Counted from the stretch's first letter, positions 31,632 through 41,302 are shown. The stretch: 42,309 nucleotides of DNA from Oscillospiraceae bacterium (GCA_022787085.1 JALFVE010000019.1:1-42309); one strand, 5' to 3'. The notes: generated from the letters alone by a model not told the origin. Made by a program: numbers and translations.

Positions 31632-33302
31632 TTAAAGCATATAGGTCCTTGCGTGCCAGAGTGCGTAATCCTCAAGCTGCTTCATAGCCTTCTTTTCAGC
31701 CTCGGTGTATTCCTTAGCGTAATGGCGGATAGCGACCTCGAAATCATTGAGCTTTCCCTGAAGAGAGCCGTCAACTATTGTGTAATCGCATATCTGGTCC
31801 AGAGTAAGATTGCCCGAAGTATAGAGATAGGAATTGGTAGTCGGACCAATGATCTCAACTCTCTGAGTGCCGTCAGCAAAAGTAACGACCTCGCCGAGAC
31901 GACCCTTGCCGCACCATCCGATGTCGGTAACAGCCTTGCCGCTGGGGGAGTAGCAGAGAATGTTGGAGGTGTCGATGACAGAATTGATGCGGGTGTTGCC
32001 GATAAATCTGATATCGCCCATCCAGGTGCCCACCGAGTCAGCGAAAGCAGCTTCAACAGGGTATTTGTCAGCATATTTTCTTGTGCTTGAGGGAATTGAA
32101 GAGAAGGTATTTTCCGAGCCGTACTGATCGAGGCTTGTAGATTCGGCATTGCTGTCGGAAACGCTTGTAACACCCGAGACCTCGCCATTGTCATAAGCGG
32201 AGCTGCTGCTCTGAGCGGAATAGGAAGCCGCAGAATTGCTGTCAGAGGAACGGGTCTGCTGCTGATAGCCCTGATAGGGATAGGGTTCGGGGAGTCTGTC
32301 GTTTGAAAGACCGGAAGAAGCCGAAGAGGAGCCAACAGCGGTCTGAGAGGAATAATTGCCCGAGGAATAGGAATAAGGCTCAGGAAGAACATCATTTGAA
32401 AGACCAGAAGAAGCAATGGAGGAGTCCACGCTTGCAGACAGATACCTGCTCATATCCATGCGGGAATTTACCTGAGCGGTTTTCATCTCGGCGTTAATGG
32501 TGATCTCGTCCTTGTCAGAGGTGTCATCGAGCATTTTCATAAGGGTGTCGTAGGAAGCCTGAGAAGAATAAACGGTACCCGAAACATCGCCGTTGTTTGC
32601 AGTGCCTGCGGGGCTTTCCTCGACCTCAGCGGACTGAGAAATGTCATCCGAAGCGTTGTCGGAAGCTTCAGGATCCTCCTCGCCTGTTTCATCGCCATCG
32701 GGCTTGATAACGTTGGTGATGGAGTTCATGTCATAGGATTCCTTGTTGTCGAGAGTAACATAACCGCTGCCGTTTTTGATGATAATGCCTGTGACCTTGC
32801 CTGTAACGGTGCTGTCGCCGTCCTTGACCTCAACAGTCTGACCCACAAAGGCCTTGAGCTGAGAATAAACGGTGCCGTCAACCACATCGGTAATGCCGTC
32901 GGTGAGATAAAGCGAGCCGTTGACAAGAACCTTGCAGCCCTCGCTTGTAACGGAAACGGATTCAACAAGACCTGTTTCGGGAGCGCCATATCTGCCCTGA
33001 ACAGTAACCGCCTTGCCGATAAGTGAAGAAGCATAGGTAACTGCGTTCTGCTTAGTGAGCTGAGAGATAGCCTCCATCATGGAGTAAGAAGCCATCTGCT
33101 GGATAAATTCCGAATCGCTCATAGCATTGTTGAAGTCCTGATTGGACATCTGCGAGTTAAGCAGCTTGAGATAGCCTTCAAAATCGAGATAGCTTGAGCT
33201 TGCGTCCTCGGTAACATTAGTGTTGATCTCATTTGTGGAATACTTAGAGTAAACCTTTCCCGAAAGATTGTCAGAGGAAAAGTCGTTTACGCTGATACCC
33301 AT
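31632..33302 (-). CDS. flgD: Flagellar hook capping protein FlgD, greatly enlarged
   Basis: A 556-residue protein, more than twice the usual 140-250. Residues 35-100 are the FlgD core (LKLLNSQMSNQDF, FIQQMASYSMMEAISQL). About 100-200 is a beta-rich part (SLIGKAVTVQG, LVNGSLYLTDGITDV). Residues 200-405 form an acidic then Ser/Tyr-rich linker containing a duplicated 19-residue segment (294-312 and 325-343). The final 150 residues (from YPVEAAFADSVGTW) are an apparent folded domain that I do not recognise. FlgD caps the growing hook. The start overlaps the fliK end by 16 bases and has an AAGGAGGCG site. Confidence 0.88.
   Translation of the reverse strand: MGISVNDFSSDNLSGKVYSKYSTNEINTNVTEDASSSYLDFEGYLKLLNSQMSNQDFNNAMSDSEFIQQMASYSMMEAISQLTKQNAVTYASSLIGKAVTVQGRYGAPETGLVESVSVTSEGCKVLVNGSLYLTDGITDVVDGTVYSQLKAFVGQTVEVKDGDSTVTGKVTGIIIKNGSGYVTLDNKESYDMNSITNVIKPDGDETGEEDPEASDNASDDISQSAEVEESPAGTANNGDVSGTVYSSQASYDTLMKMLDDTSDKDEITINAEMKTAQVNSRMDMSRYLSASVDSSIASSGLSNDVLPEPYSYSSGNYSSQTAVGSSSASSGLSNDRLPEPYPYQGYQQQTRSSDSNSAASYSAQSSSSAYDNGEVSGVTSVSDSNAESTSLDQYGSENTFSSIPSSTRKYADKYPVEAAFADSVGTWMGDIRFIGNTRINSVIDTSNILCYSPSGKAVTDIGWCGKGRLGEVVTFADGTQRVEIIGPTTNSYLYTSGNLTLDQICDYTIVDGSLQGKLNDFEVAIRHYAKEYTEAEKKAMKQLEDYALWHARTYML
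32274..32423 (-). repeat. Direct repeat within flgD
   Basis: Two copies of a roughly 57-base segment, one encoding SSIASSGLSNDVLPEPYSY and the other SSSASSGLSNDRLPEPYPY, lie 93 bases apart. This is an in-frame duplication in the FlgD linker. Confidence 0.8.
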
Positions 33303-34897
33303 AGTTTCGCCTCCTTGTTAAAGATGATATCTGCGGGATTGTCCTGCTGCTCGGAGGAGCTGTCGGAAGAATATCCGCGGTTATCGGAGAAATGCCTGTC
33401 CGAGCCGTCCCCCTGTGCGCCGCCGTAAAGACCGCCGTCAGAGGAGAAGCTGTTTCCTGTGAGACTGCCGTCGGCTTCACTTGTAACGATCTGCCTTGAA
33501 ACTGATATCTCCTTGAGAGCAATTCCTCTTGAAGCCATAGCCTCGGCAAGCTCAGAGGTCTTGTTAGAGATAAGCTCTGCAGCCTCAGCCTTTTCGGCAG
33601 TGAAGGTGATCTCAAAGCCCTTGTCGGAGCGTCTGATCCTGATCTCAAGACCGCCCAGTTCATCTGGACTGAGCTTCATATTGATCTCCTTTTCGGAAAA
33701 GCTGTCCGAAAAAATGTCTTTGTAAAGGTCTATCCTGTCCATGATCTGAGAAGATAAGTCCGAGTCCTCGCTAAAGGAAATACTTTCGGAAATTTCGCCT
33801 GAGAAGGAATCCTGAGGTATAACAGCCTCCGTGGGAATATCCGTCTCGGATAATGCAGTCCTGTTCACCCTTGCCAGAAAGCCCTGAAGATTCTGCCTGC
33901 CGAAATCAATGTGTTCAGCCTCGGGAGCAGAAGCTTTCTGCGGGATTGAAGCAGTATCCGAATAAGCAATGACCGTCCTGTCCGATTCAATAGACTCCTT
34001 GGCAGAAACGGAAGCCTTCAGCGTGTCAGCGAGCTTAGTGCACAGCCCCGACAGCTCCTGAGGCTCAGCCTCATAAAGCCTTTTGAAAACCGAATCAAGC
34101 TCACTTGTCAGAACATCTTCCGAATCAGCGGGAGCGGGAATATCGCCCTTCATCCCGTCAAAAACTGAGAAATCGGAAGTCTCCTTGGCAGAATTGCCGC
34201 TTTGAACCGTAATTTCCTCAACAGCCGAAGCCGTTTCGGTATCGGCATAAGCCGCATCATTTCGTTCAACAGATACAGTCACAATCGGGAAAAGCCTCAT
34301 ATCCGTCACGGGCATGAAAACTGCCTTATCGTCGGAAACAGCTGCATCATCGCTTTTCTTATCGGACTTTTTCGCAGCCTTTGCAAAAAGCCTTGAAATG
34401 GATTTAAAAATATCCGCAGGTATTGCTTCATCATCGGATAAACCGTCCTCGGAAAGCTCCGCCGCCGCATCAAGCAGCTCTGCAAAAGCCAATCTTTCCT
34501 CGGGAGAAACGTCGTTCCACAGCGATTCGATATCCATATCCGAAAGCTCTGCGCCGTCTCTGTCCAAAAATTCCGAAACCGAACGGATAAAAGCCTTAAT
34601 ACCCTTCTCGGTAAAAACCTCGGGAAGCTCAGCATTGTCGTCACCCTCAGCCGCCGTTATAATGATATCGGCAAGAGACAATTGAGGCAAAGCCTCCGTT
34701 TCAGACAGCTCGGGCATTTCCGGGACATTCTGAACAGGAACATCGACCTGACCTGCGTCCGCCATAAGAAGCCCTAAAATACTTCCGAAGGAACCACCCT
34801 GAGAAACGTCCGCCGAACCGTCAGCAGTCATATCAGCCGCACCGCCGAAAATATTCACAGCCGCCATAAGCTCCGAAGGCATGGTAATTTCGCTCAT
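33287..34897 (-). CDS. fliK: Flagellar hook-length control protein FliK
   Basis: A 536-residue protein. The N-terminal 370 residues are acidic, Ser/Ala-rich and poorly ordered, as expected for a molecular ruler. The C-terminal domain (about 400-490) has the conserved KLSPDELGGLEIRIR and ITFTAEKAEAAELI pattern that interacts with FlhB to switch export specificity. The gene sits between fliJ and flgD as usual. GGAGG precedes the ATG at 34897. Its last codons overlap the flgD start. Confidence 0.87.
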   Translation of the reverse strand: MSEITMPSELMAAVNIFGGAADMTADGSADVSQGGSFGSILGLLMADAGQVDVPVQNVPEMPELSETEALPQLSLADIIITAAEGDDNAELPEVFTEKGIKAFIRSVSEFLDRDGAELSDMDIESLWNDVSPEERLAFAELLDAAAELSEDGLSDDEAIPADIFKSISRLFAKAAKKSDKKSDDAAVSDDKAVFMPVTDMRLFPIVTVSVERNDAAYADTETASAVEEITVQSGNSAKETSDFSVFDGMKGDIPAPADSEDVLTSELDSVFKRLYEAEPQELSGLCTKLADTLKASVSAKESIESDRTVIAYSDTASIPQKASAPEAEHIDFGRQNLQGFLARVNRTALSETDIPTEAVIPQDSFSGEISESISFSEDSDLSSQIMDRIDLYKDIFSDSFSEKEINMKLSPDELGGLEIRIRRSDKGFEITFTAEKAEAAELISNKTSELAEAMASRGIALKEISVSRQIVTSEADGSLTGNSFSSDGGLYGGAQGDGSDRHFSDNRGYSSDSSSEQQDNPADIIFNKEAKLWVSA

Positions 34898-34984
34898 TTT
34901 ATCAAACCTCCTTTCAAATAAGATATATATGTCAAACGCTCAGCCGTGCAGAAGAAAAACGGCATATAGCGATGTGACCGAAAA

Positions 34985-35446
34985 TCAAACAGCGTTTTCC
35001 GCCATAGCAGCCCTGACTGACGCACCGTTCACATATTCCTCGATGAACTGTTCGTCAGCCTTAGCAGCCTGAAATTTGTAATCCTCCAGCTGCTTTTCCT
35101 CGAGCTTTTCAAGGCTTTTGACCTCCTTGGATGCCTCCGTCACCACATCCAGCTGCTTTTCCACAGCCGCCTCAAGGGACTCGATGGAGCGCTTGGCGTC
35201 CTCAATCTGAAGCCTGAGAGTGTTGTGATGCTCCTTGAAGATAAACATCTCCATAGCAGAAATGCCCTTCTGAGCCCTGTAATTGAAATCGTCCTGAGCC
35301 TCTCTCAGCTCCTGTTCCAGGGAGGCTTTAAGCTCAAGCGCCTGGATTTTCTGAGCATTGAGGGAAGCGAGACTGTTTTTCTCCTTTTCAAGGACCTGAT
35401 CCTTGAAATTCAGAAGCGTGTCCAGAGTGAAATGAAATTTCTTCAA
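34985..35446 (-). CDS. fliJ: Flagellar export protein FliJ
   Basis: A 153-residue protein that is almost entirely alpha-helical coiled coil (KKFHFTLDTLLNFKDQVLEKEKNSLASLNAQ at the start, then Glu/Lys/Leu-rich heptads). FliJ is the stalk of the FliI ATPase ring. The start is TTG at 35446, supported by GAGGTGAG a few bases upstream; no ATG fits. It follows fliI by 22 bases. The following 87-base gap to fliK contains nothing clear. Confidence 0.88.
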   Translation of the reverse strand: MKKFHFTLDTLLNFKDQVLEKEKNSLASLNAQKIQALELKASLEQELREAQDDFNYRAQKGISAMEMFIFKEHHNTLRLQIEDAKRSIESLEAAVEKQLDVVTEASKEVKSLEKLEEKQLEDYKFQAAKADEQFIEEYVNGASVRAAMAENAV

Positions 35447-35468
35447 AGAAGCTCACCTCGAAAAAAGC

Positions 35469-36776
35469 TTAGCTTACAGCGTCCTTCATCATCTTCACAG
35501 TTTCCTCGAAGCTGAAAGCCTCGTCGGTGGACTGCTGAAGGAAAGCGTTTATCCTGTCGATTTTACGGAGCGCCTCGTCCAGAGCATGATTTGTGCCCTT
35601 TTTGTAAGCGCCGATGGAAACAAGATCGGCATTAGCGTAATAGGTAGCAAGGAGATTTCTCATTTTGGAAGCAGCGTCTCTCTGATCCTTGGGAGCGATC
35701 TCCGACATAAGACGTGAAACCGAATCAAGGACCTCGATAGCAGGATAATGATTCCTTGCCGCCACCTTTCTTGAGAGAATGATGTGACCGTCAATGATAC
35801 CTCTGACGGTATCGGAAATAGGCTCATTGGTGTCATCGCCCTCAACGAGCACGGTGTAAACTCCTGTAATGGAGCCTTTTTCAAAATTGCCCGCCCTTTC
35901 GAGGAGCTTTGGCATAGCCGTGTAAATGGAAGGGGTGTAGCCTCTTGCAATGGGAGCCTCGCCCGTGGCAAGACCGATCTCACGCTGCGCCATAGCATAA
36001 CGGGTCAGGGAATCCATCATCAGCAGGACATTTTTGCCCTTGTCCTTGAAATACTCGGCAATAGCAGTAGCAGTCATGGGGCATTTGTTTCGCATCATAG
36101 AAGGCTGATCGGAGGTAGCAACCACTAGCACCGACCTTGCCATGCCCTTAGGACCTAAGTCTCGCTGAATAAATTCCAGGACCTCACGGCCACGCTCGCC
36201 CACAAGAGCGATAACGTTGATATCCGCCTGAACCTCTCTTGCGATCATGCCGAGCAGGGTAGATTTACCAACGCCCGAGCCTGCGAAAATGCCCATTCTC
36301 TGACCTCTGCCGATGGTCAGCAGCCCGTCAATAGCCTTAACGCCGAATGGGATAATATCGTGAATAGCGGGACGTGTAAGGGGATTAACAGGCTGTCCCG
36401 CAATGGAATAGCTTTCCAAGGTCTTAATGGGAGGACCTCCGTCAATGGGGTCGCCCACCGCATTGATGACCCTGCCGATTAGACAATCGCCGACGCCGAC
36501 TTTAAGCTTGTCGCCTGTGTTGTCAACCACCGAACCGGGACCGATTCCCTCAATGTCGGTGTACGGCATGAGCATGACCGTGCCATGGCGGAAGCCCACG
36601 ACCTCAGCGAAAATGAAATCGCCCGATCTGCCCTTTTTATATATCCGGCAAACGTCGCCAATATTGCAGACAGGACCGCTTGCCTCAATGGTCATGCCGA
36701 TAATTTTTTCAATTTTGCCTTGATAGCGATAAAGCTCGGCTGTTCGCACAGTGTTTCTTACAGCTTTAAAATCCAT
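35469..36776 (-). CDS. fliI: Flagellum-specific ATP synthase FliI
   Basis: A 435-residue F1-beta-like export ATPase. Walker A is at residues 165-173 (AGSGVGKST), followed by the Walker B region ending LLMMDSLTRYAMAQREIGLA and the arginine-finger region. It powers substrate unfolding and entry to the export gate with FliH and FliJ. The ATG at 36776 has GAGG at the right spacing; ATG 36782 or TTG 36794 are less likely. Confidence 0.96.
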   Translation of the reverse strand: MDFKAVRNTVRTAELYRYQGKIEKIIGMTIEASGPVCNIGDVCRIYKKGRSGDFIFAEVVGFRHGTVMLMPYTDIEGIGPGSVVDNTGDKLKVGVGDCLIGRVINAVGDPIDGGPPIKTLESYSIAGQPVNPLTRPAIHDIIPFGVKAIDGLLTIGRGQRMGIFAGSGVGKSTLLGMIAREVQADINVIALVGERGREVLEFIQRDLGPKGMARSVLVVATSDQPSMMRNKCPMTATAIAEYFKDKGKNVLLMMDSLTRYAMAQREIGLATGEAPIARGYTPSIYTAMPKLLERAGNFEKGSITGVYTVLVEGDDTNEPISDTVRGIIDGHIILSRKVAARNHYPAIEVLDSVSRLMSEIAPKDQRDAASKMRNLLATYYANADLVSIGAYKKGTNHALDEALRKIDRINAFLQQSTDEAFSFEETVKMMKDAVS

Positions 36777-36809
36777 CTGCATAACCTCGATCAATATGAA
36801 CAGCGAAAA

Positions 36810-37703
36810 TTAAGACTCTTCCTGCTCGGATTTGTGAGAGCTTTTCATAATTTCTTTAAGGAAATCCAGCTGAGTTGGGATAGAAGCGTCAATGATCTCC
36901 GAGCCGTTGTCCAGAACGACGGTACCGGGTGGAGCGTCCAGCGGATCAAGCTCCTCGACCTCTATCTCGGGAATAAACGGAATAAGGGACTTGATAAATT
37001 CCTTGTCCGTAACAAATTTTCTTGAAGCCTCGCCCTCGGCAACAGAGATCTTCACATAATCGGAATTTCTGAAGCTTTTAGCAGCATTGGCAGCAATGCG
37101 GTCAATGACCTCGGGGTCAGTCTTTACCTCGGACATGGTGATCTTTCTCACCATATCGAGAACCGTCTCGCAAAGCTCGTACTCATGGGAAATGTAGTAA
37201 GCCGCCTTTTTGGAATTTATCTCGGAAAGCAGCGCACCCGCAGTTTCAAGGTACTTCCCGCATTTTTCGAGAGCCTCTTTCCTGCCTGCCTCAAAGCCTG
37301 CCTCATAGCCTTCCTTCTGAGCCTGATCCCTGAGCCTTGCACATTCGGTCTCAGCCGCTTCAAAAACAGCCTTGGTCTTGGACTTAGCATCGGAGATCAT
37401 CTTATCAGCGGAATTTCTGCCGGCAGAAATGATGCTTTCGTACTCCTCGTCCATCTTCTTTTTCCTTGCGGCAAGGATATCCTCGGAGCGTCTGATAACA
37501 GCTTCGTTGAAGCGTCTGACCTCTTCCTCCTGCCGTCTTGCCTGTTCCTCGGCTTCCTTTGCAGCGATCTCCTCGGGAGAAGGCACAGGCTCAGCCGCTT
37601 CCTCTTCGGGAACCGTGTCTTCGATGACAGGTTCGGGCTTGCCCACCGTAACAGGCTTGGAGCTGTCGAAATTATAGACTCTTGATTTAACGATTTTAAG
37701 CAA
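36810..37703 (-). CDS. fliH: Flagellar assembly protein FliH
   Basis: A 297-residue protein. A Pro/Glu-rich N-terminal part leads into a long charged coiled coil (about 45-140), including the glycine-spaced GYEAGFEAGRKEALE, and a C-terminal ATPase-binding domain with EVEELDPLDAPPGTVVLDNGSEI. It regulates FliI and tethers it to the C-ring. The start is TTG at 37703, overlapping the fliG end by eight bases, so it is probably translated by coupling; the ribosome site GGAG is about 12 bases upstream. Confidence 0.88.
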   Translation of the reverse strand: MLKIVKSRVYNFDSSKPVTVGKPEPVIEDTVPEEEAAEPVPSPEEIAAKEAEEQARRQEEEVRRFNEAVIRRSEDILAARKKKMDEEYESIISAGRNSADKMISDAKSKTKAVFEAAETECARLRDQAQKEGYEAGFEAGRKEALEKCGKYLETAGALLSEINSKKAAYYISHEYELCETVLDMVRKITMSEVKTDPEVIDRIAANAAKSFRNSDYVKISVAEGEASRKFVTDKEFIKSLIPFIPEIEVEELDPLDAPPGTVVLDNGSEIIDASIPTQLDFLKEIMKSSHKSEQEES

Positions 37704-38706
37704 TTATCTCATCATCTCCGCCCTTACCGATAACCAGCTCGCCCTCTTCCTCAAGGTGTCTGATAATACCAACGATACGCTGCTGAGCCTCCTCAACGTC
37801 ACGCATACGGATATTATGCAGATATTCGATCTCCTGCTGAATAGATTCCTGCATTCTCTGAGGCATATTTGCAAAGAGCGCAGCAGCAACCTCCTCGTTG
37901 GAGCCCTTGATGGCAATAGAAAGGTCCTTTGTGTCGCAGTCTCGGATAAATCTCTGAATGGACATGGAATCCAGCGAGAGGATGTCCTCGAAAACGAACA
38001 TTTTCTTCTTGATCTCCTCCACGAGAACAGGGTCTCTGACGGAGAGTTCGTCGAAGATATATTTTTCCGTGGAGCGGTCCACCTTGTTGAGGATATCCGC
38101 AACAGTGTTTATGCCGCCCACTTCGGTGGTATCCATGGAAACAACGGAAGCAAACTTTCTTTCGAGAGTAGCCTCCACCGCCTTGACGGTATCGGGAGAA
38201 GCCGCATCCATCTTGGCGATTCTCTCAACGACCTCAACTCTTTTCTCCTTGGGCAGCTCGTTGAGCACAGCGGAAGCCTGCTCAGAGGTAGCATAGGAGA
38301 GAATGAGCGCAATAGTCTGAGGATATTCGTTCTGAACGATAGCAAGGAGGTTCTTGTAATCGGATTTTCTGACAAATTCGAATGCCTTGGACTGCATGGA
38401 GCGGGTTATCTTGCTCATAAGCTTAGCAGCAGCCTCTTCGCCGAAAGCCTTGGTAAGAACGTCTCTTGCGTACTCAACGCCGCCGTCGGTGATGACCTTC
38501 TGAGTAAGGCACAACTCGTAAAATTCATTCAGAATGGAGTCCACAGCAGCAGCCTCAAGATAGGGGAGACTGGAAACGTCCATAGTAAGCGCCTCCACCT
38601 CATCGTTAGACAGATGCTTGTAAACGCCTGCGGCATTGTCGGTGCCGAGAGCGGTGATAATGACCGCCGCTTTTTGTCTTGGTGTAAGCTCAAGCAGATC
38701 GCTCAT
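37696..38706 (-). CDS. fliG: Flagellar motor switch protein FliG
   Basis: A 336-residue protein of normal length. It has an N-terminal domain that binds FliF, the middle-domain motif EYPQTIALILSY (family consensus EHPQ), and a C-terminal torque domain with VFEDILSLDSMSIQRFIRDCD, whose charged residues interact with MotA. It forms the upper C-ring. The ATG at 38706 is preceded by AAAGGA. Confidence 0.96.
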   Translation of the reverse strand: MSDLLELTPRQKAAVIITALGTDNAAGVYKHLSNDEVEALTMDVSSLPYLEAAAVDSILNEFYELCLTQKVITDGGVEYARDVLTKAFGEEAAAKLMSKITRSMQSKAFEFVRKSDYKNLLAIVQNEYPQTIALILSYATSEQASAVLNELPKEKRVEVVERIAKMDAASPDTVKAVEATLERKFASVVSMDTTEVGGINTVADILNKVDRSTEKYIFDELSVRDPVLVEEIKKKMFVFEDILSLDSMSIQRFIRDCDTKDLSIAIKGSNEEVAAALFANMPQRMQESIQQEIEYLHNIRMRDVEEAQQRIVGIIRHLEEEGELVIGKGGDDEIIA

Positions 38707-38742
38707 GTATTAAACCATTCCTTTCATAAGCAAAGGGAGAAA

Positions 38743-40422
38743 TTACTTGCTCTGGGGCTCTTCGGCGGGCTGAGCGGGGGACTGTTCTGAGTTCTTTTTC
38801 TTGGAAGAGGGTTTTTCCTCTTCCTCCCGCATCCAGCTTCTGAGGAGCTGAGCCACGATCTCGGGGCTTGTGCGTGCGAAATCTGTAAGCTCTCTTCTGA
38901 TGATAGCTTCCTTAGTCTCAATGTCGTCGTCAGAATTGAGGCTTGGGATATCCACCGATGGGGAGCTTTCGTCTCCAAGGGAGAAGAAGCTTTCCACCAA
39001 AGGCTCTCCGTCCTCGGGAGCGTGCTGTTCGAGAAGAGTTTTCTCGAAAGCCTTTCTCTTCTTCTTGTTCTTGGAGCTGAGAGAAGCGAGAACGATAATG
39101 AGGATAATAAGGATAAGCAGAAGTATCGCACCGAGAATAACCAGCTGATTGAGAGTGAGACCGAAGAGGAATGTCTTGGTATCAGCCTCGGCAGCTTCAG
39201 TGACCTTAGGCAGATTTGTAACAGTAACAACATCCTGAGCAATAGCAGGATTAACAGTACCCGTGTTGGCAACAAGGCTCACCAGCTGCTGCCTTGTGGT
39301 GTCGGGGAGATAGTCTGTGTAAATAACAACGGAGATTGAAAGCCCGTCAATAACATAGCCTTCCTTTTCCACCTGTTCCTTGTAGGTGTTTACAAGGTAG
39401 GTGTTGGAAACGGAATTTTCGGTCCATGCGCCGTTGTTGCCGGTGGTTCCCTCGGGATATGTGTCGTCGGCATTGGTCTCCACACCCTGAATTCCGCCGT
39501 CCACGACAGTGTTGCCGCTTGCCTGTTCGGCATCGGTGTGCTGGAGCATACCTCTTTCGTCATTGGTAGAGGGGGTGTATCTCGTGTCCTCGGAAACCTT
39601 ACTGTCGAAGTTAAGAACCATGTTTACAGCCGCCGAGAAGCCGTCCACGCCGTAAGCGGGGATAAGGAGCGCCTCGATCTTCTCGCGTATCTGATTTTCA
39701 AGATCAGTCTTGAATTTAAGCTTTCTTGTCTCCTGAGCCACAACGTCCGCAGGGGTGTCCTCGGGCAAGAGAAGAACGCCGTAGTTATCCATCAGCTTAA
39801 CGTTTTCCTCTTTGATGCCGTAGCCCATAAGCAGGAAGGTCATGCCTTCGATCTGCTCGCTTGTAAGCTTAACGCCGTCCTCAAGATAGAGCACCGCTGT
39901 AGCCATAGGCTCCTGCTTGTACGCCTCAATAACGGTATTTTTCTTTTCGGGTATGGTAAGTGTAGCTGTAGCTTCACGAACACCCTCAAAGGTAGAGAGG
40001 ATAGCCGAGAGCCTTTCCTCCGCAGCAATGCGTTCATACTGTCTCTTTTCGGACTCTGTGGTAAACATTCCCACATTGGAGGTGTATGTATTGTAGTTAA
40101 TGGAGGACTTGGGATATTTCTGCATTGCCAGATTCATAGCAATGGTGTTCTCAGTGCCCTTAGGTACCACAATGGTGCCGCCCGAGCGAAGAGTACATTC
40201 ATATCCCGATTCCTCGATGAGCTGAACTATTTCAGCAGCCTCGGAGGTCTCAAGCCCCTCATATAGCACAACATAATCCTTTTTGTTAAGGAGCACCACA
40301 GCCACAACAGCAATAATAAGCACCAGAGCAAGACCGCCGATGTAAATACCCTTGGTCTTTTTGGACTGTCTGCCCCAGTATTCCTTGACCGTGGTAACGG
40401 TTTTCTGAATTCTTTCGTTCAT
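38743..40422 (-). CDS. fliF: Flagellar MS-ring protein FliF
   Basis: A 559-residue protein with an N-terminal membrane helix (about 27-46), ring-building domains including KKDYVVLYEGLETSEAAEIV and TVNAVMNL-like VNMVLNFDSKV, a second membrane helix (about 424-450) and a cytoplasmic C-terminal tail that binds FliG. It is the first ring assembled and houses the export gate. The last 35 residues are Ser/Glu/Lys/Pro-rich, beyond the FliG-binding segment. Two GGGA-type ribosome-site candidates precede the ATG. Confidence 0.95.
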   Translation of the reverse strand: MNERIQKTVTTVKEYWGRQSKKTKGIYIGGLALVLIIAVVAVVLLNKKDYVVLYEGLETSEAAEIVQLIEESGYECTLRSGGTIVVPKGTENTIAMNLAMQKYPKSSINYNTYTSNVGMFTTESEKRQYERIAAEERLSAILSTFEGVREATATLTIPEKKNTVIEAYKQEPMATAVLYLEDGVKLTSEQIEGMTFLLMGYGIKEENVKLMDNYGVLLLPEDTPADVVAQETRKLKFKTDLENQIREKIEALLIPAYGVDGFSAAVNMVLNFDSKVSEDTRYTPSTNDERGMLQHTDAEQASGNTVVDGGIQGVETNADDTYPEGTTGNNGAWTENSVSNTYLVNTYKEQVEKEGYVIDGLSISVVIYTDYLPDTTRQQLVSLVANTGTVNPAIAQDVVTVTNLPKVTEAAEADTKTFLFGLTLNQLVILGAILLLILIILIIVLASLSSKNKKKRKAFEKTLLEQHAPEDGEPLVESFFSLGDESSPSVDIPSLNSDDDIETKEAIIRRELTDFARTSPEIVAQLLRSWMREEEEKPSSKKKNSEQSPAQPAEEPQSK

Positions 40423-40450
40423 TCCCTGTTAATTCCCTTCAAAAATGAGG

Positions 40451-40765
40451 TTACAAGCTCATCTGCATGATCTCGTTGTAGCTCTGCTGACAAGCGTCCT
40501 TAACAGCCACAAAGGTCTCAACGGCGATCTCCGCCTTGGTGAGATTGTTGTAAATGGTGTGCAGATCGTCGATCTCGCCCATAACAAGGCGTGCAGAATC
40601 CTCATTCACCACCTGCTGGGTCTCAGTAACATCGGTGATGACCTCTCTGAAGACGTCGGAAAAGGAGGGAGAGCTTTTCTGCGGAGAGGCTGCCTCAGCG
40701 GCAGTCTCATTCTGGGACAGAATATTCAGTGGAGTAATGCTTGAACTAATAGGAACGATGTACAT
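40451..40765 (-). CDS. fliE: Flagellar hook-basal body complex protein FliE
   Basis: A 104-residue rod adaptor protein with the FliE pattern SFSDVFREVITDVTETQQVVNEDSARLVMGEIDDLHTIYNNLTKAEIAVETFVAVKDACQQSYNEIMQM. It links the MS ring to the rod. Normal length. The AAAGGATC site fits the ATG at 40765. Confidence 0.94.
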   Translation of the reverse strand: MYIVPISSSITPLNILSQNETAAEAASPQKSSPSFSDVFREVITDVTETQQVVNEDSARLVMGEIDDLHTIYNNLTKAEIAVETFVAVKDACQQSYNEIMQMSL

Positions 40766-40816
40766 TTCTGCCTGATCCTTTCATATAAAAATCAATTAAT
40801 AATGGTATAGCCTGAT

Positions 40817-41302
40817 TTAGTTGCCTTTAAGCTCAGCCGCCTTGGACATCATAGCCTTGACGACCTCATAAGCGGAGGCATTGGCTTCATAAGCACGCTG
40901 AGCGGCGAGAAGGTCTGTCTGCTCCTTTGTATTGTCAACATTGGAGTGATAAATGTAGCCATTCTCATCGGCAAGAGGATTTTCGGGGTCATAAACGGGA
41001 GTCATGGGAGCGTCGTCGTCAATTACCGCAGTAATGACCGAGCCCGCATTCCTGTACTTGTCCATATTAGCCCTGTAATAAACGCCCCGCCTGTGAGTAG
41101 ATTCCTCACGGGAGGTATATTTGCTCAGAACGCCCGCAAAATCCTTTTTCTCGCTGATGACGGTCAGCTGGCGGCAGTAGGGCTCGCCTGTGGAGGTGTT
41201 GTAGGAATCCTGATTAGCGATATTCTGCAAAATGATGTCCATTCTGAGCCTCTGAGAGGACAGCCCCGAATGGCTTATATCAAGGGAGCTTAAAAATGCC
41301 AT
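40817..41302 (-). CDS. flgC: Flagellar basal-body rod protein FlgC
   Basis: A 161-residue proximal rod protein. It carries the SLDISHSGLSSQRLRMDIILQNIANQDS N-terminus, a central TPVYDPENPLADENGYIYHSNVD segment typical of FlgC, and the C-terminal RAYEANASAYEVVKAMMSKA helix. It is exported and polymerises outside the membrane. AAAGGAG precedes the ATG at 41302. It is 23 bases after flgB. Confidence 0.95.
   Translation of the reverse strand: MAFLSSLDISHSGLSSQRLRMDIILQNIANQDSYNTSTGEPYCRQLTVISEKKDFAGVLSKYTSREESTHRRGVYYRANMDKYRNAGSVITAVIDDDAPMTPVYDPENPLADENGYIYHSNVDNTKEQTDLLAAQRAYEANASAYEVVKAMMSKAAELKGN

Noticed and set aside
37756-38790. A 344-codon plus-strand frame opposite fliG, and similar long frames at 27228-28163, 16779-17498 and 29985-30776
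   Set aside because: They mirror fliG, motB, the rod-protein genes and flgE in the opposite strand and carry no start signals.
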